NCBI GenBank assembly: GCA_002261195.1
Contig: MVBO01000012.1
Coordinates: 183,719 to 240,279 of the forward strand
Length of the DNA stretch: 56,561 nucleotides
Direction: 5' to 3'
Source of the DNA: Bifiguratus adelaidae
Taxonomy: Eukaryota; Mucoromycota; Endogonomycetes; Endogonales
Positions 1 to 12,199 of the stretch are shown here, piece by piece. The notes under the pieces were generated by a model, which was not told the DNA's origin, did not search any database, and worked only from the letters and a program-made list of their open reading frames with translations. Within the stretch, counting starts at the first letter, position 1; every line of letters begins with the position of its first letter. The position numbers and the translations under genes were made by a program.

Positions 1-646
1 TGCCATTAACACAAGCACTACACTAAAAGACGGGGAAACCTATATATAGAGCGCACGTGCAACGAGATGTATGCTTCGGGATACCTATGGTATAGCTTTC
101 GGGAAGAGGGAAAAAGGTTAGCTAAAGGGCTTGCCTCGTCAGTCAGCGGCTTGCGCATAGGAACAACAGAGGTATGCATTTCACCTTTTTCGTTCTCGCT
201 CAATGCTGCCATCGAGTGACTCCGCAAGGCATCAAACAATAAAATTGGGTATCTATCTCGTGAAAAAGCCAAATCTGGCTTGGTACTGGCGTAAGATCCG
301 CCCAGGAATCAAAGCAAAGCCCCCTTTTTCCTTGCAGAGGCAAGCTGGTCATTTCTTGGACATATGTCTGGGGATCCCTACGGCGAAAATCTAAGATGCC
401 ATTACCTGAGACCGAGATTGGGGGCGAAAGCCATCGTTCACTTCTAATGGATCGCACTAGCCATAATATGACCTTGCGTGAGGGTCGAAAAGGCAAACCG
501 CTGTGCTCATTTGCTCACATTGGGTCAGGGGAAGTTGGAGCAGCAAGTACACTTTGGGAACACCGGATGTCTTCTACCCAATTTGGCAATATGAAAATGT
601 CTTTTTAGTGCAATGAATGGTACAATGGTTCTCTATAATTGGTGCA
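1..646. other. Left-edge intergenic stretch, no gene supported
   Basis: Open frames here are short on both strands, lack recognisable protein features and mostly start at TTG or overlap each other. This is the 3' flank of the NOC1 gene. I see no RNA gene or repeat in it. Confidence 0.5.
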
Positions 647-3590
647 TCATTCCTTGCCTTCCAAGAGGTGCGCATAGTCTTCATAGCTAGCAAAGGTAGG
701 CAATTCGCTACGACGTTGCCTTTTCTTCTTGGAGCCTTCCACTCCTTTATGTTTTCGCTTCTCGCCCGGCAATTCCCAATCCGCCATATCCTCGCCTTCG
801 AGACCTTGCATATCGATCTCTTCGTCTTCCTCATCCTCATCCTCGTCCAAGTCAGGTTCCTTTCCGTCCCCTTCCTCCTCATTGTCTTCGTTTTCCTCCT
901 CTTCCGAGTCGCTTCCCATGAGCAATGCCTGTAGGTCTTCATCGTCTTCGCTATCATCTAGTTCTTGGTCATCGTCGTCCATCACATCGCCTGGCATGGA
1001 TCCAACCATGGCCTTCCATATTTCTTCTTCATCCTTATCTTCATCCTTATCTTCACTCTCGACTCTTTCTGCCTTGTCCTTTCTCTTCTTCTTGCCTTCC
1101 ATTTCCCCCTTCTTGGTGAAGTACTTGTGGAAGAAGAGTTGATCCACAGGTACATCTTCTACCTTGGATCGCCAAAATCTTTCATCATTCATGGAAGGTC
1201 CAGATGTAGCGATACCAGCTCCTTTGCGCATGACCAGACTTTCCTTATCGCCCAGCATTGGCTGCATGATGGATCCACCTTTGCTTTGGGCGTCGTTGCT
1301 CTTTTTTGCGTTACGAAAGACAAAACGGTCAAGGAATTGAGTAAGGGTATGTGAATGTAGGTCGGGTTGCGATTGTATCTTGTTGCCTTCTAGGAGTGTC
1401 TTTGCGTACAAGGATACCGTGGGATGAAAGTGATCAACAAAGGAGGTCTAGAAACGTGTCAAAATGCATGGGGAAAAACAACCACCAACCGGCCATACGT
1501 ACAATTTCCCACAAACAAGACCGGTCAGCGTGACTGAAGCGAGGATCCCGCTTACGTCCATCATATCTCTCGGCGTGCGCACTCTTGACCTCTTGAGGCG
1601 CTTTGACTTCATCTGTACCATCGTCGACATCCACAAAATGTTCTTCTTCATCTTCTTCCTCGGGTTGAAGAACAAGACTTTTGAGACCGGGCTGCGCATC
1701 CATCACTTCACCAATCATGTAAAATGTTCCACATATGAAGGGCGGTTGATGGTAACTCGCAATTTGTACCAGACGTTTGATAAATGCCTTGACGCGTTTC
1801 ATATCGATATCGGCTCGAAGCGCCCTGAAGAGTAAATTAAGGTAGAGACTTTGCTTGGATGAGGTGAGTAATCGTGCGTCGAGTAAGGACTCGTATAAGG
1901 TGCGATAGAAGCGGTCGGAAATAGATTCCTTTGCGGCGCAGACGTGGAAGATGAGGAGGAGGGCTTGAATGGATGTATTGAAGGTGCCGTTGTGCGTAAT
2001 ACGAAATAGGATATCCAGATGTGATTCATATCTAGCCAGACATGAGTGACAAGACCGATTTTCACGAGTAGCACTTACAATGTGTCGTCCACTTTGGCAA
2101 AAGGGAATGCGCGGTTGACACCAGTAAGGACGGCCGCAATCAGCTTTGAGTCCATGCCTTCCTTGTCTTCTTCGGCCTCCTCATCCTTTTTGGGTGTGCC
2201 TTTGTCCCCTGGCTTGCGATCACGCCATCGCTTCTTGTCCTTTCGCTTTTCTCCTTCCTTGTCATCGTCAGCTTTGACTGCTGATTCTTGTTGAGCGAGC
2301 AGTTGTCGAAATAGGGTGAAGTAGACATCAATAAGCTTATTGGCAGTGTCGGTGTCTTTTTGAGTGAGGATGGTTTGATTGATAGTGACAATGGCATAGT
2401 ATTGGGCTCGCTCGCTCACGTGTGATCGCAAAAGGAGACTTTCCACTTCCTTGACCACAAACAATTTCATGTTGGGATGCTTGATCAACAATTGCTGGAC
2501 AAGATGAGATACCTTGGCGGACACTTTGTTTTCGGAATCACCGAGCTTGTTGACCAAAAGTTTTAACAAATTTTGTTCTTGCTCGGGTTTGGCGACCAAG
2601 AGATCAAAGATGTTGGTGAGCATAGCGTGTCGTACGTGCGTAAGCGAATCATGAGACAGCGATTCCAGGATCTGGACAAACTCGAAATACCACTTCTTCA
2701 AGTGGTCTTCAAAGCACCACAACACCAAGTGCTTGTCCGTCATGTTCGCATCCCACAAAGGCTGGTCTATGAAGTACTTGAGCTTGCGATCTGGAAGCAC
2801 CGAACCGACGAGCAAATCCTTAAGAGACTGCATGGCGAGCATAGCTTCTTTGCGTGACTTTTTGCGACACATGCCTAACAATGTATCCAATGTGCGTACT
2901 CCATGAATGGGCGATTCTTGGACTAGCAAGGTCAAGGCAGATATTCTATCTGACAAAGTACCCGACTTGAGCATGGTAGTAAGAAATGATCGATCCGAAG
3001 TCGATAGGAGCGGATTTTTCTCAGCCGACGTGTTTTCCTGGCTCAACAACTCGGTAGCACGTTGATGGATGGCTTGAGCTTTGGCGGTTGTAAAGCTGGA
3101 CGGCTTGGCTGTCTGTGCCAGTGGCTCCAAGGCGATAGCATGCCATTGAGGTGCAGGTTCAATGATCTGCAAGACGCAACCAGATCAATCATTCCTGCTC
3201 GCATTGCTCCAAGCCAACCTACCGCTTTCATGTCTTCCAGAGACTCCTCCTCCTCCTCCTCCTCCTCCTCAGGCTCTACCGAGGTGTCGTCTACTTCGAC
3301 TTGCTGCGTAAAGGAGGGTTTGTTTAAACCAAGATTCTCTATAAACTTTGAGAGCTCCTGCGTCAACTTGCTCTACCGTATACTCAGCATCAGCACATTC
3401 AGTGCCGCAACTTTGGTACACTTACCTCTGCCTCTCCACCTTCCGTTACTAGGTAACCTTCATCGTCGTCAATGCCTTGAAGCAATGACATGTCTTCTTG
3501 TGACCCTCCAAGTTTGAGCACTTCCTGTAGCAATGCATCCTCTGCAGGACTTGCCTTGCCCTTCGCCTTGCCCGTCTTGGCCTTGCCCAT
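647..3590 (-). CDS. MAK21: Noc1/Mak21 (CEBPZ family) ribosome-biogenesis factor
   Basis: Nucleolar protein that, in yeast, pairs with Noc2 in early 60S pre-ribosome assembly and export. About six exons are visible. The start is the ATG at 3590 (MGKAKTGKAKGK, lysine-rich); an in-frame TTG just upstream is not used. An acidic run of glutamates (encoded by a TCC repeat near 3247-3270) precedes the conserved CBF/Mak21 core, which includes LKYFIDQPLWDANMTDKHLV and GVNRAFPFAKVDDTL. Near the C-terminus there is HFHPTVSLYAKTLLEGNKI, then FLDRFVFRNAKK, a long Asp/Glu-rich stretch and a final FASYEDYAHLLE typical of the family. The stop is at 647-649. Its start lies 40 bases from the stop of the upstream transporter gene on the same strand. 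Family assignment is from recognised sequence; the role is from the yeast and human proteins. Confidence 0.9.
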
Positions 3591-3630
3591 CGTCAAAGAG
3601 TGATATTATTCTTTTTTATCTAAGCCACAA

Positions 3631-6600
3631 TTAACCTTCCAGTGCAAAGGCAAATCGTGTCATGACATCTAATCTAGCGCCCGTAAAGTAGAGAGTGACT
3701 TTGAGAAAGCGTAGAGCTACATCGGGTTCTGTCTTGAGCATGCGCTCGAAATTGGATCGATCGAGTCGCCAAAGAATGGCATCTGTATCGACCGTGAGGG
3801 TTTGAGATCGCGGTTTCTCACCAAAGAGACCCAATTCGCCAATGAAGGTGCCGGGGAGGATGGTTTCGATGGAAGTGTGGCATGGGATACCTTTGGGTGG
3901 ATGGTCAAGATTTCGATCATTGTCGGCAAAATTGATGACGCTTTTGAGCACACCTTGTTCAACGAGAAGCAACGAGTCAGCTGGATCACCCTTGGACCAC
4001 ACCAGCTTGGTGCCGGGTATTGTGATGCGCTCAAAATACTTGCTCAACGCAAAACAAAACTCTTGTTGATCCGTTACGGCGATATCGGCAAAGGCTTGCA
4101 TGAGGAGTGGTATCGGTTGTTCTGCATTGGACAAGTGCTGAGGGGCTGTATTTCGGTGAGATAGATGCAACAGCGCTTGCTTTTACCTACCGGTCATGGA
4201 GGTTTCTACGGCTTCATTGAGCTGGTTCATTCGAGGTGACGAGGCCAAGAGGAGCGCTTGCTCCTTCACCGCAGGGTTGTCAATGTCTTTAGATGTGTGC
4301 GTTGAGGCATTTTGTAATTGGAGGCGACATGTACCTACCTTTTCGCTCGGCTCTTCTAGACTTGCGAAATCGCTCTTGCTGTAAATAATACGCTTGCAAC
4401 AAGACGTTCTCGCACCACTCCAACGCTTCGTTCAAGTTTTCAAACACTTGCAAATATTCATCCGCGTCATCGCACCAAATGCCAACGCTTCTGACCGCTT
4501 TCCCTTCATCGCTTGATGCGCTCACGCCGGAGAGGACCATGTAAATGCCGCGTGCACGTAACAAGCGACGAATGCGGATAAAAGCTTCGGCCGCGCTAAA
4601 GTCTAGTCCTTGCACGGTCGTGAAATCGAGTATGAGAAATCGAATTGGATTAGCTTCCCATTGTCGATTTGCCAGAAGGCCTTTGATTGCCTTTTCGACT
4701 GACCCAATCGTACCAAAGAACATGTAACCTTGTAACTTCATGATGCAGATCTGATCCGCTACCTGGCTGAGAAACTTTTGCTGGCGTCGGAATCGTCGAA
4801 CGGTCGATCGTAAAGCGCTGCCGCGAACGACCAATCGAAGAACCCCGCGTCTGGAGTTCATGACGACAAAAAAGACGCATGCAAGGACAATGCCGACAAA
4901 GATACCCTCAACAAATCCAAGAGCGGCCATGAGAACAATGATGGCGCAAATTGTCACATATTCAAATTGGTGGACTACGGCAAAGGTGTCAACGAGCGCC
5001 TCCTTGAGCAGATCCAATCCCAAATGAAAGATGAGAGCACCAACTACCATGACAGGAATGTATCCAACGATCCAGGGTCCAACGAAATAAATGATGAGTG
5101 TAGCAAATGCCAGCATGACGCCGGCAACCCGAGAATCACCTCCCGACTTGATAAACAAAAGACTGTTGGTATAAACGAGATAATCTATACATGGCGTGAG
5201 CGGAAGCTACCGTCGGACGAGACTTACTTTGCACAGATCCTGCAAATCCAGAGAGCATATTGGATATGCCGTGGGCCACGAGTTCCCGATTTGTGTCGAC
5301 ATTATCTTCGTTCGTTGACACGCCGAGCGCTGGGACATTGATAGGGACGTGAAGGATTCCTTAAACGGATATTAGCCATGCGTTGGGCTATCGCTTGGAC
5401 TCACCAAAGAACGTCAAGGCGAGCATGGCAGGAATTGTCTCTGCCAAAGCCTTCCAATTTGTGGCTCTTAAATCTATCATGCCTTGTTGAGTCCACGCTT
5501 ACACGAGAACAATATCTCGAGTATCACTCACCATAATGGGTGTAAAAGCGCCAAAAGGGAGCATCTCCTCGAGGTAAGGGAAAGACCCACCCATCCGCAC
5601 GAAGTTGCCCAATATCCCATCCGACAATACCAACAAGGACCCAAAAGACGACGGGAATAGCCATAAAGAAGCTAGGCACAAGCAGCGGATGATTCCATCG
5701 CTTCTGCATCGCTCTTAAAATGAGCGCCAACCCAAAGGGCGTGGACCATAGAGCAAGTTTGTGCGGGTCCAAAAAGAGCTCTCGAAACGTGCCCGCCGTG
5801 TAGGTGAGCGGTTCATCCAGACGAGCAGATACTTCCAGACCGGTGGCCACCAGAAACCACCCGACACCTCCTGGGAGCGCATGGATATAAGACCTCGAGC
5901 CTACCCACCGTGCATATGTGACACTTACCGATACATCCCACCAAAATATGCCGTGGAAAGAAGCCAATCAAGGATCCCAACTAGGAAGCATGAGCAAAAT
6001 TCAAGCACCCGATACCCAAACATTCTTTTTACCTTGAAAGCGCCCAGGACCAGAAACACTAATCCAGTAAGCACAGTACTGATGGCAAAGGCCATGATGG
6101 TGGTAGCAATAACTTCATGGGGACGATCCGGTCCGATCGTTGACGTGATTTGATCCGCACTGCAAGTAAACGTTAGCTAAACCCTCCGGAAAATCATGGC
6201 AGCCTACATGATGTGGAGAAAGGGAACAACTAGAGACGCAAGCTCAGAACATGCCAACAACATCCTTCCCGTCCTTACCTTCAATCATCATACTGCCGTT
6301 TCCACCCTTGAACACGCTCCCTCCACATGAATACACCATCTGGGATATAAAACAACTGGCACACCATCAGCTTTCAGAACTTCATCCTCATTTCACCATC
6401 TCCTACCTGACGAAAAACATGGAGATGCCATCCGGTCCAAAATCTGTAAAGATGGGATTGCTCAAGGGAAAGGTAATCATGCCTAGACAAGCGTCAGCCT
6501 AAATGTCTTTTCACCTCATCATTTTACTTGCCGTAACTGATGGCATCGAGCAAGTTGAGTAAGAGGCCGAGAATGACGGCGGGAATATAGCCAATCGGTC

Positions 6601-7488
6601 GAATCAGCAATTCGGAACACCAATCTCGAGCCGACATAGAGCGCATTTGTTGCACCATATAGGATAGCCGTTTGGTGGGTGACACGTCGGTGGTATCGGC
6701 ATGGGCAAGTAATGTGGCAGAAGAAGAATCAGAGGATGGGGGAAGGGGTTGTTGGTGATCGGGATCGTCTTCCATGCCGGGCAAGACTGGGAATCGGTCG
6801 AAAAAGTCTTTCCAGAATTGCTTGCGTTGTCCTGGTGATATGGACAGTCCATCTGGCTCTGTCGCAGGATGAATAGTCGATCGTGGTTCTGCGGTCGGAA
6901 AGGTAGCGTGTAATTCTTTTCGGGGATGGATGAGCGGCGTGGTTTCGGTAGGTGGGGCTGTAGGTGGGGATGACGGGGTCTCACTGGTGCTTGCCTCGTG
7001 TTTCTTGGCAGAAGATGAACTGAAGAGCAATGATAGATTACTGAACGGCGATACTTTTGGGATAGGAGACGGCGAATCTTTGGAAGTCGATGCAGTGGAG
7101 CTTTCTGATCCCTTTTCGCTGCCTTTCATATACATATCATTCAGAGCCAAAGATCGTTGACGAATATCTTGCAATGTCGCACTGTATCCATTCTGCAGGT
7201 CTATAGATCGCGTCAGAAAGACTATCCAAGCCGAAAACTTCCGTTAAGGTCACCTTCAACATGGCCAACCGCCGAACTAAAATAACTTCGCGAAGGAAGG
7301 TATTGGGTATCGTCCGCCATGGATCCTCGTCGTCCTCCCGTATCTGTAGGATGACTAGTGCTGATGGGAAGAGCGTCTCTTCGTCTGTCTGGCTGGGCGT
7401 TCGTCATTAGGACCGTCGAGTCAAACGATCGGTGATGTATCAGTGGCGCGTCTTCTTCCTCGGAAGGGTCTCCCTTTAGGATCGCCAT
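3631..7488 (-). CDS. SulP/SLC26-like membrane transporter with STAS and cNMP-binding-like domains (Vsb1/YGR125W type)
   Basis: A multi-exon transporter with a low-complexity cytosolic N-terminus (about 300 residues, rich in Ser, Pro and Thr) that starts [16 protein letters not shown] at 7488. Hydrophobic membrane segments follow (for example around 5550-5950 and 4890-5150). Then comes a STAS domain containing [20 protein letters not shown], and finally a cyclic-nucleotide-binding-fold domain containing [19 protein letters not shown]. This order (SulP, STAS, cNMP-fold) matches the yeast vacuolar protein Vsb1/YGR125W, implicated in storage of basic amino acids. Whether this protein binds a nucleotide cannot be told from sequence. 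Substrate and membrane are inferred from that homologue. The first in-frame ATG is at 7488; a TTG further upstream is not needed. Confidence 0.82.
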
Positions 7489-7608
7489 ACTAGACAGGGT
7501 GAGCAGCACCAACCGCTCACTCTACAACCTGCGACGCTGACGTTATTCCCGTCAATGAACGACGCAAAGAGCGAAAACAGAATAGCTCGCGATAAGCAGA
7601 GAAGAAAT

Positions 7609-8525
7609 CTATTGATGCAAGTACTCGAGCATATACGCTTTCACACTACGAGCTACATCGGCTGCAACGGCATCTTTAGCATAGCAATCGACGAAACCGC
7701 CTTGTGGATCCATGAGGTAGAAAAAGATAGAGTGATCGACAAGGTAGTCTTCACCTTCCTTGACATCGGGTGGAGAGGAAATATAGACCCGGTAGGCTTT
7801 GGCGGTTTGGCGTATGGATTCTTGTGAGCCAGTGAGGCCAACAAGTCTGGGGTGAAAGTCTTCGCAGTATTGTCGGACCACGGCTGGCGTATCCCGGCGT
7901 GGATCACATGTAATGAAGATGGGGACGAGGTTTTCTTTGGGGAGGGAGGAATCTTGATCTAATGAAGCAAGGTGAGTTTTGGACGAAGTGAAATGATGCC
8001 TCCCCATCCTCACGTACCAATCATGTCGACCACTTCGGCCATCTTGTCCAATTCTTCTGGACAAATGTCGGGACAATGGGTGAATCCGAAATATACCAAG
8101 AGAAACTTGCCGTGGAAGTCCTTGTCGGTCACTCTCTCTTCGGTCTTCGCATCAATCAGCTCAAAGGGTCCTCCGATCTTGGGTTTGCCAATTGACTTGG
8201 CTTGTTGAGCAGCGGCCTCTTCACCTATCATGGCATGGAGCGTATCAGTCATGGCATGACAAATCGGCACTCGTTCACTCTACTTACGTGCTTTCCGCAC
8301 TCGCTCCTTTTCAGCTCTAAAGTACAATACAAGACCTACACCCGTCAACAGAAAGACGGCCGTCGTCTTCCATGTCACAACACCGACCCGAGTCCGTTGC
8401 CGGATACTCTCTTCATTGGTCGACTTTTGAACGAAATGCCGGATCGGTACGGGCTGGCGGCAAGAACCCAGTGCAAGCTTCGGTCGAGGCGTTTGCCATA
8501 GCGGCGCAAGCCGTGCCCGAGACAT
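7609..8525 (-). CDS. SCO1: Sco1-type mitochondrial copper chaperone for cytochrome c oxidase
   Basis: Delivers copper to the CuA site of cytochrome c oxidase subunit 2 from the inner mitochondrial membrane. Three exons are visible. Exon 1 encodes an Arg/Ser-rich presequence-like N-terminus (MSRARLAPLWQTPRPKLALG) and one transmembrane segment (TTAVFLLTGVGLVLYF) followed by a charged stretch. Exon 2 carries the thioredoxin-fold copper-binding motif CPDIC within FGFTHCPDICPEELDKM. Exon 3 has the third copper ligand in LVDHSIFFYLMDPQGGFVD. Length (about 280 residues) fits the family. The stop at 7609-7611 lies about 120 bases from the transporter start on the same strand. The motifs make this assignment firm; SCO1 versus a SCO2 paralogue cannot be separated here. 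Confidence 0.93.
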
Positions 8526-8726
8526 GCTAGACTATAACGCCGTGATCAGATCAAGAATGACATGTACCGTCATGTCCACTCACCACGGATGCCCAACGCG
8601 TTGCATGCAAAAATCGACACGATGCTATATCCACCATACCGTCAGTCACCGTCCGTATGCCCCCCAAAACCTCCAAACTTCACTCACCCATGTGCGTAAG
8701 TTTATGCTTTATTCAAAATGTGACAC

Positions 8727-10845
8727 TTAAAGACGCGCGATCGCAGCGAGAATACGCAGAGCAAGAGTTTCATCGCGATAATGCCAAGTCATGAGGAGTG
8801 TAGAGTTGCGTGGGGTGATGGTGATGCTCTTGATCGATAGACTGGTTTTGGATTGATTGAGGAGATGGGGCAAGGTATGGACAAGGTCTAGGTAGAGGAG
8901 ATCGAGGGCGTATCGGCCAAAGTTGATGTGGTCGGGTTGGATCAGACTGGCTTCCTTTTCGGCAAGAATACCGCTGGCAATGGCGCGTTGGACTAGACGT
9001 TGCGTATCGAGTGGTTTGTCTACGGAAAAAATCAGGTCGTGTTGGGGTAAGGATAGGACTTCGGAGAGGTGTTCGGGGGAGACAATCTTGGGTTTTTGAT
9101 CTCGACTATCCTTGTCCATCATGATGATGCCTTGAACAGGGATGCCGTCAAGTGGATACATGGTACCGATGGCTTGCTTCTTGTTCAGATAGGCCAACGA
9201 TCGCTCAGTGTCGTCCAGGATGCCTTGAACAGCTTGCTTGTCCTCCACCTTGACCTTGAGGTCTAGTTCGTTGCATGAGCGCTTTTCACCACGCAAGGCG
9301 CTTAGATGCGCATGGGCATGTTGTTCTTGTCCTTGCAGGAGCCATTGTTTCATCAAGGCACCTTCCACATCAACGTCCATGTCCAGACTGGTTTCGATCG
9401 AGATTGTGGTTCCGTTGGGCGGGTTGTAGCATGGAATACCGAGCTCGCTGTAAATCTTGGGTTTGAGATAGTCCATCTGATGCTGCTCTCCATGCACCAA
9501 AACGACATGTTTGGGTTCGAGCTGTTGTATAAGATTGACGATGCCCTTGGCATCTGCATGGGCACTAAAACTGAGATTGGCCACTGTCAGATTGACGTCG
9601 ATGCGCGTGAAGGCATCTACATTGATTTGCTTCTCTCCTTTCAAGACGCGTGCACCGACGGTGCCAGGAGAACACCACCCGGGCATAATGATCATATTCT
9701 TGGGATCGGGTGCCCACTTCTTGAAAATCTCCAGCGCAGTGCCCGCGTTCAGCATGCCAGGAGACGCAAAGACGACCATCGGTCCCGGATTGTCGACAAG
9801 GTTACGATCCCACGCTTTCAAATGCTTAAACTCAAACATGTTGTGATCCACAAAGGTATCCTTGATCTTTTCGTTCGTCCAGGAAATGTATTGCTTGTAG
9901 ATTTGAGTTGCCGTGGCTGCCATACCGACCGGTGAATAGACGGGTACGGTAAGATGATGCCGTTCCCAATAAGATTCAATCAAGATGCAGAGCTCCTGGG
10001 CTCGTCCAAGTGCAAACACGGGTATCAACACTTTGCCTCCTCGATCAATGCAGGATTGCACCTTCTTGAGGAAATCGCGTTCACGAGCTCGCTTTGATTC
10101 GCGTATGGTTGTCGCATAGGTCGATTCAGTGATGAGTACGTCTGGTCGCAGCTTGTCAATCCAGGCTGCACCTAAATGACGATCCGGTGTCATGTTGTAA
10201 TCCCCGGTATAGACCAAGGACTCTCCATTGGCAGAAATGTAAAACATGGCAGCGCCGAGGACATGTCCAGCGTAATACGCGCAAATCGTCAGCTCATCAT
10301 CGACATGAATGGTTTCATGGAGATTGACGGATGTGACCTTTCGCAAACACGCCTTGATCATGCTGGATGTGAAGAAATTGGTATCGCCTTTCCGCTCGAC
10401 TTGGATCTTGCGGTAGTCCTCCAAGTTGTACGCTGCGACCGTCTTTGTGGGTGCCGTCATGTAGAGAGGTCCATCGTATCCACACATCTCGGTAAAGAAG
10501 GGTAAGGCTCCACAATGATCGAGATGAAAGTGCGAAATGATTACACAATCCAATACGTCGTTGAACTGGCCAGTACGCGAAATGTAGGTAAAGTCGGGGA
10601 AGCGTCGTTCATCATTGTAGCTCATGTGCATGCCTATGAAGAGATAGAGACGGCAGGATTCAGTGGAGAGCTACCCGGAACAAGATTAGCCTACCGCAAT
10701 CCAGCATGACATTCTTGCCGCCGACCGTAACGAGAATGCACGAGCGTCCCACGTCCTGGCCTGCGCATCAATAACGGTGAGTCGCTAGTCTCAGCGGCAG
10801 ATCCCTTCACCTACCAGCTCCCAAAGGCACAATCTTAATCGTCAT
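8727..10845 (-). CDS. INTS11: Integrator complex subunit 11 (INTS11), metallo-beta-lactamase/beta-CASP RNA endonuclease
   Basis: Catalytic endonuclease of Integrator, which cleaves nascent snRNA and paused RNA polymerase II transcripts. Three exons: 10845-10815 ([11 protein letters not shown]), 10760-10695 ([20 protein letters not shown]), and 10633-8727. The joins give an unbroken family-typical N-terminus. Zinc-site motifs are present: [40 protein letters not shown] and [10 protein letters not shown]. The beta-CASP region reads [31 protein letters not shown] and the spacing favour INTS11 over CPSF73. A C-terminal region of about 200 residues follows. Total length is about 665 residues, compared with about 600 in animals. 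INTS11 is missing from yeasts and, as far as I know, from most Dikarya, so its presence is informative about the lineage. Confidence 0.92.
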
Positions 10846-10868
10846 GTTCTCAATCTACCATACTGTAT

Positions 10869-12025
10869 TCAGAAGCGTCGAATTACAAAAGCCATCAATA
10901 GCGCTGCTACAGCAACAATCATCAGATCAAGGATGCGCGTGCTGTGTCCTCGTGGAGGAGTTGAAGAGGGTGGAGATGATGATGGCAGAGGTTGGGGTGG
11001 TAAGGAAACGGGTATCTGCGAAGGAACAGTGGGGTTAGAGAGTATTTCGGTGTTCTGCGCTACCGTGGTTGTGGTAGGTACTTGGGACTGTTTTGTATCA
11101 TCTGAAGATGGATCTGGTGTTGCGTTGCTTGCGTTGGGAGAGGATTCGGGGGTATCTTTGCGGTAATTGAGTGTGAATTGAGGCATATCAATCTCTGCGG
11201 GTGTCCCATGAGGATCTTCGTCTGTGGCATCAGGCAAAAGCGTCAAATTGTCCACGTTGCACGTTGGGCACTTCCATTGTCGTGAACTACAAGACCATGT
11301 CAGCGTTGAGAGCATCCTATGCGAACGCGTTACCTACAGGGTAGCCAACTTTTTTCGTTCCTTGACCGTAAAGTCAATGCCTCCAATCGCACCGTTGGAT
11401 TTGGTGGGAAAGAAGCCCAACAGTCCAAGCATCACTGTCCGCACTAGAAGCATCTTGTCAACATGGTACTTTTGGACCAATGTCCGCTCACATACCTCCC
11501 CATGCCGGCTGCCAAAACTCTGGATGATATCCGGTAATCGAAAGACAGATCTTTGTGTTGAGCTCAAAGCGTCCATTAGGCTAGACAAGGGTGTCAGTCA
11601 TCACTAGAGCCTCGCCATGACCTAAAGTCTTAGCCTACCGTCAGTAGAATCACCTCTGGAGGTTTGAAGGGATACTCGTTGGGCAAGAGAATCCTTCCAT
11701 GATAGCTGGTCACAACGGTCAGCCTGGACGACACCAACACCCATATGCCTGCTTACCGTCCCCCCTCAAACTCGGTCTCTACAGGTCCACGTAGCGTAAA
11801 GTGCCACTCAAAGATGTTTTCCTTAGAGCCGTGATGAGCCAAATGCAGATTAGGTCTCAATGCTCACCTCCAGAGGTGCAGCTGTATAGTCATTAGATGG
11901 ATCCTTTTGCAACTCGGAGGCTTCCTGCATAATACGCTTCACGGCTACCCAAGAGACATGAGCATCCACGGCTCTTTTACAGCTTCTCTTCTACACCTAC
12001 CCGGCGACTTGCGACGATACTCCAT
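10869..12025 (-). CDS. UBE2J1: UBE2J/Ubc6-type ubiquitin-conjugating enzyme, ER tail-anchored
   Basis: E2 enzyme of ER-associated degradation. The start MEYRRKSP at 12025 joins across an intron to AVKRIMQEASELQKDP, then NIFEWHFTLRGP, HGRILLPNEYPFKPPEVILL, and NGRFELNTKICLSITGYHPE, where the Cys is the catalytic residue. This exon is read in a different frame from the longest open frame in the area. Next come GLLGFFPTKSNGAIGGIDFT, typical of the UBE2J subfamily, and a Cys pair (KCPTC). A Ser/Pro/Thr-rich linker leads to a C-terminal hydrophobic anchor (ILDLMIVAVAALLMAFVI) ending in IRRF. About seven short exons. Whether it corresponds to J1 or J2 is uncertain; the symbol marks the family. Confidence 0.87.
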
Positions 12026-12199
12026 CAGCGAATGAAATACGTGCTTTCAAGACAATGGATTACGGTCAATGGGATATTACAAGTGCATTGGCAGACAATT
12101 GGCTGTTCTATATATGATAACCTTCTAGCTCTGGATAAAGCATCATGGTATCTAGATGGACATCCAAGTTTTGACCCAATTGTGGGTCAAAGTTGACGT

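Noticed and set aside
729-1142. Serine-rich plus-strand frame
   Set aside because: It is the antisense shadow of the acidic C-terminal region of NOC1.
1399-1412. GTATCCTT on the minus strand, a possible U12 GT-type donor in NOC1
   Set aside because: It lies inside conserved coding sequence (HFHPTVSLYAKTLL), so it is not a splice site.
1990-2015. ATATCCTA on the minus strand in NOC1, a possible second AT-AC donor
   Set aside because: It encodes the conserved DILFRITHNGT segment and the frame continues through it.
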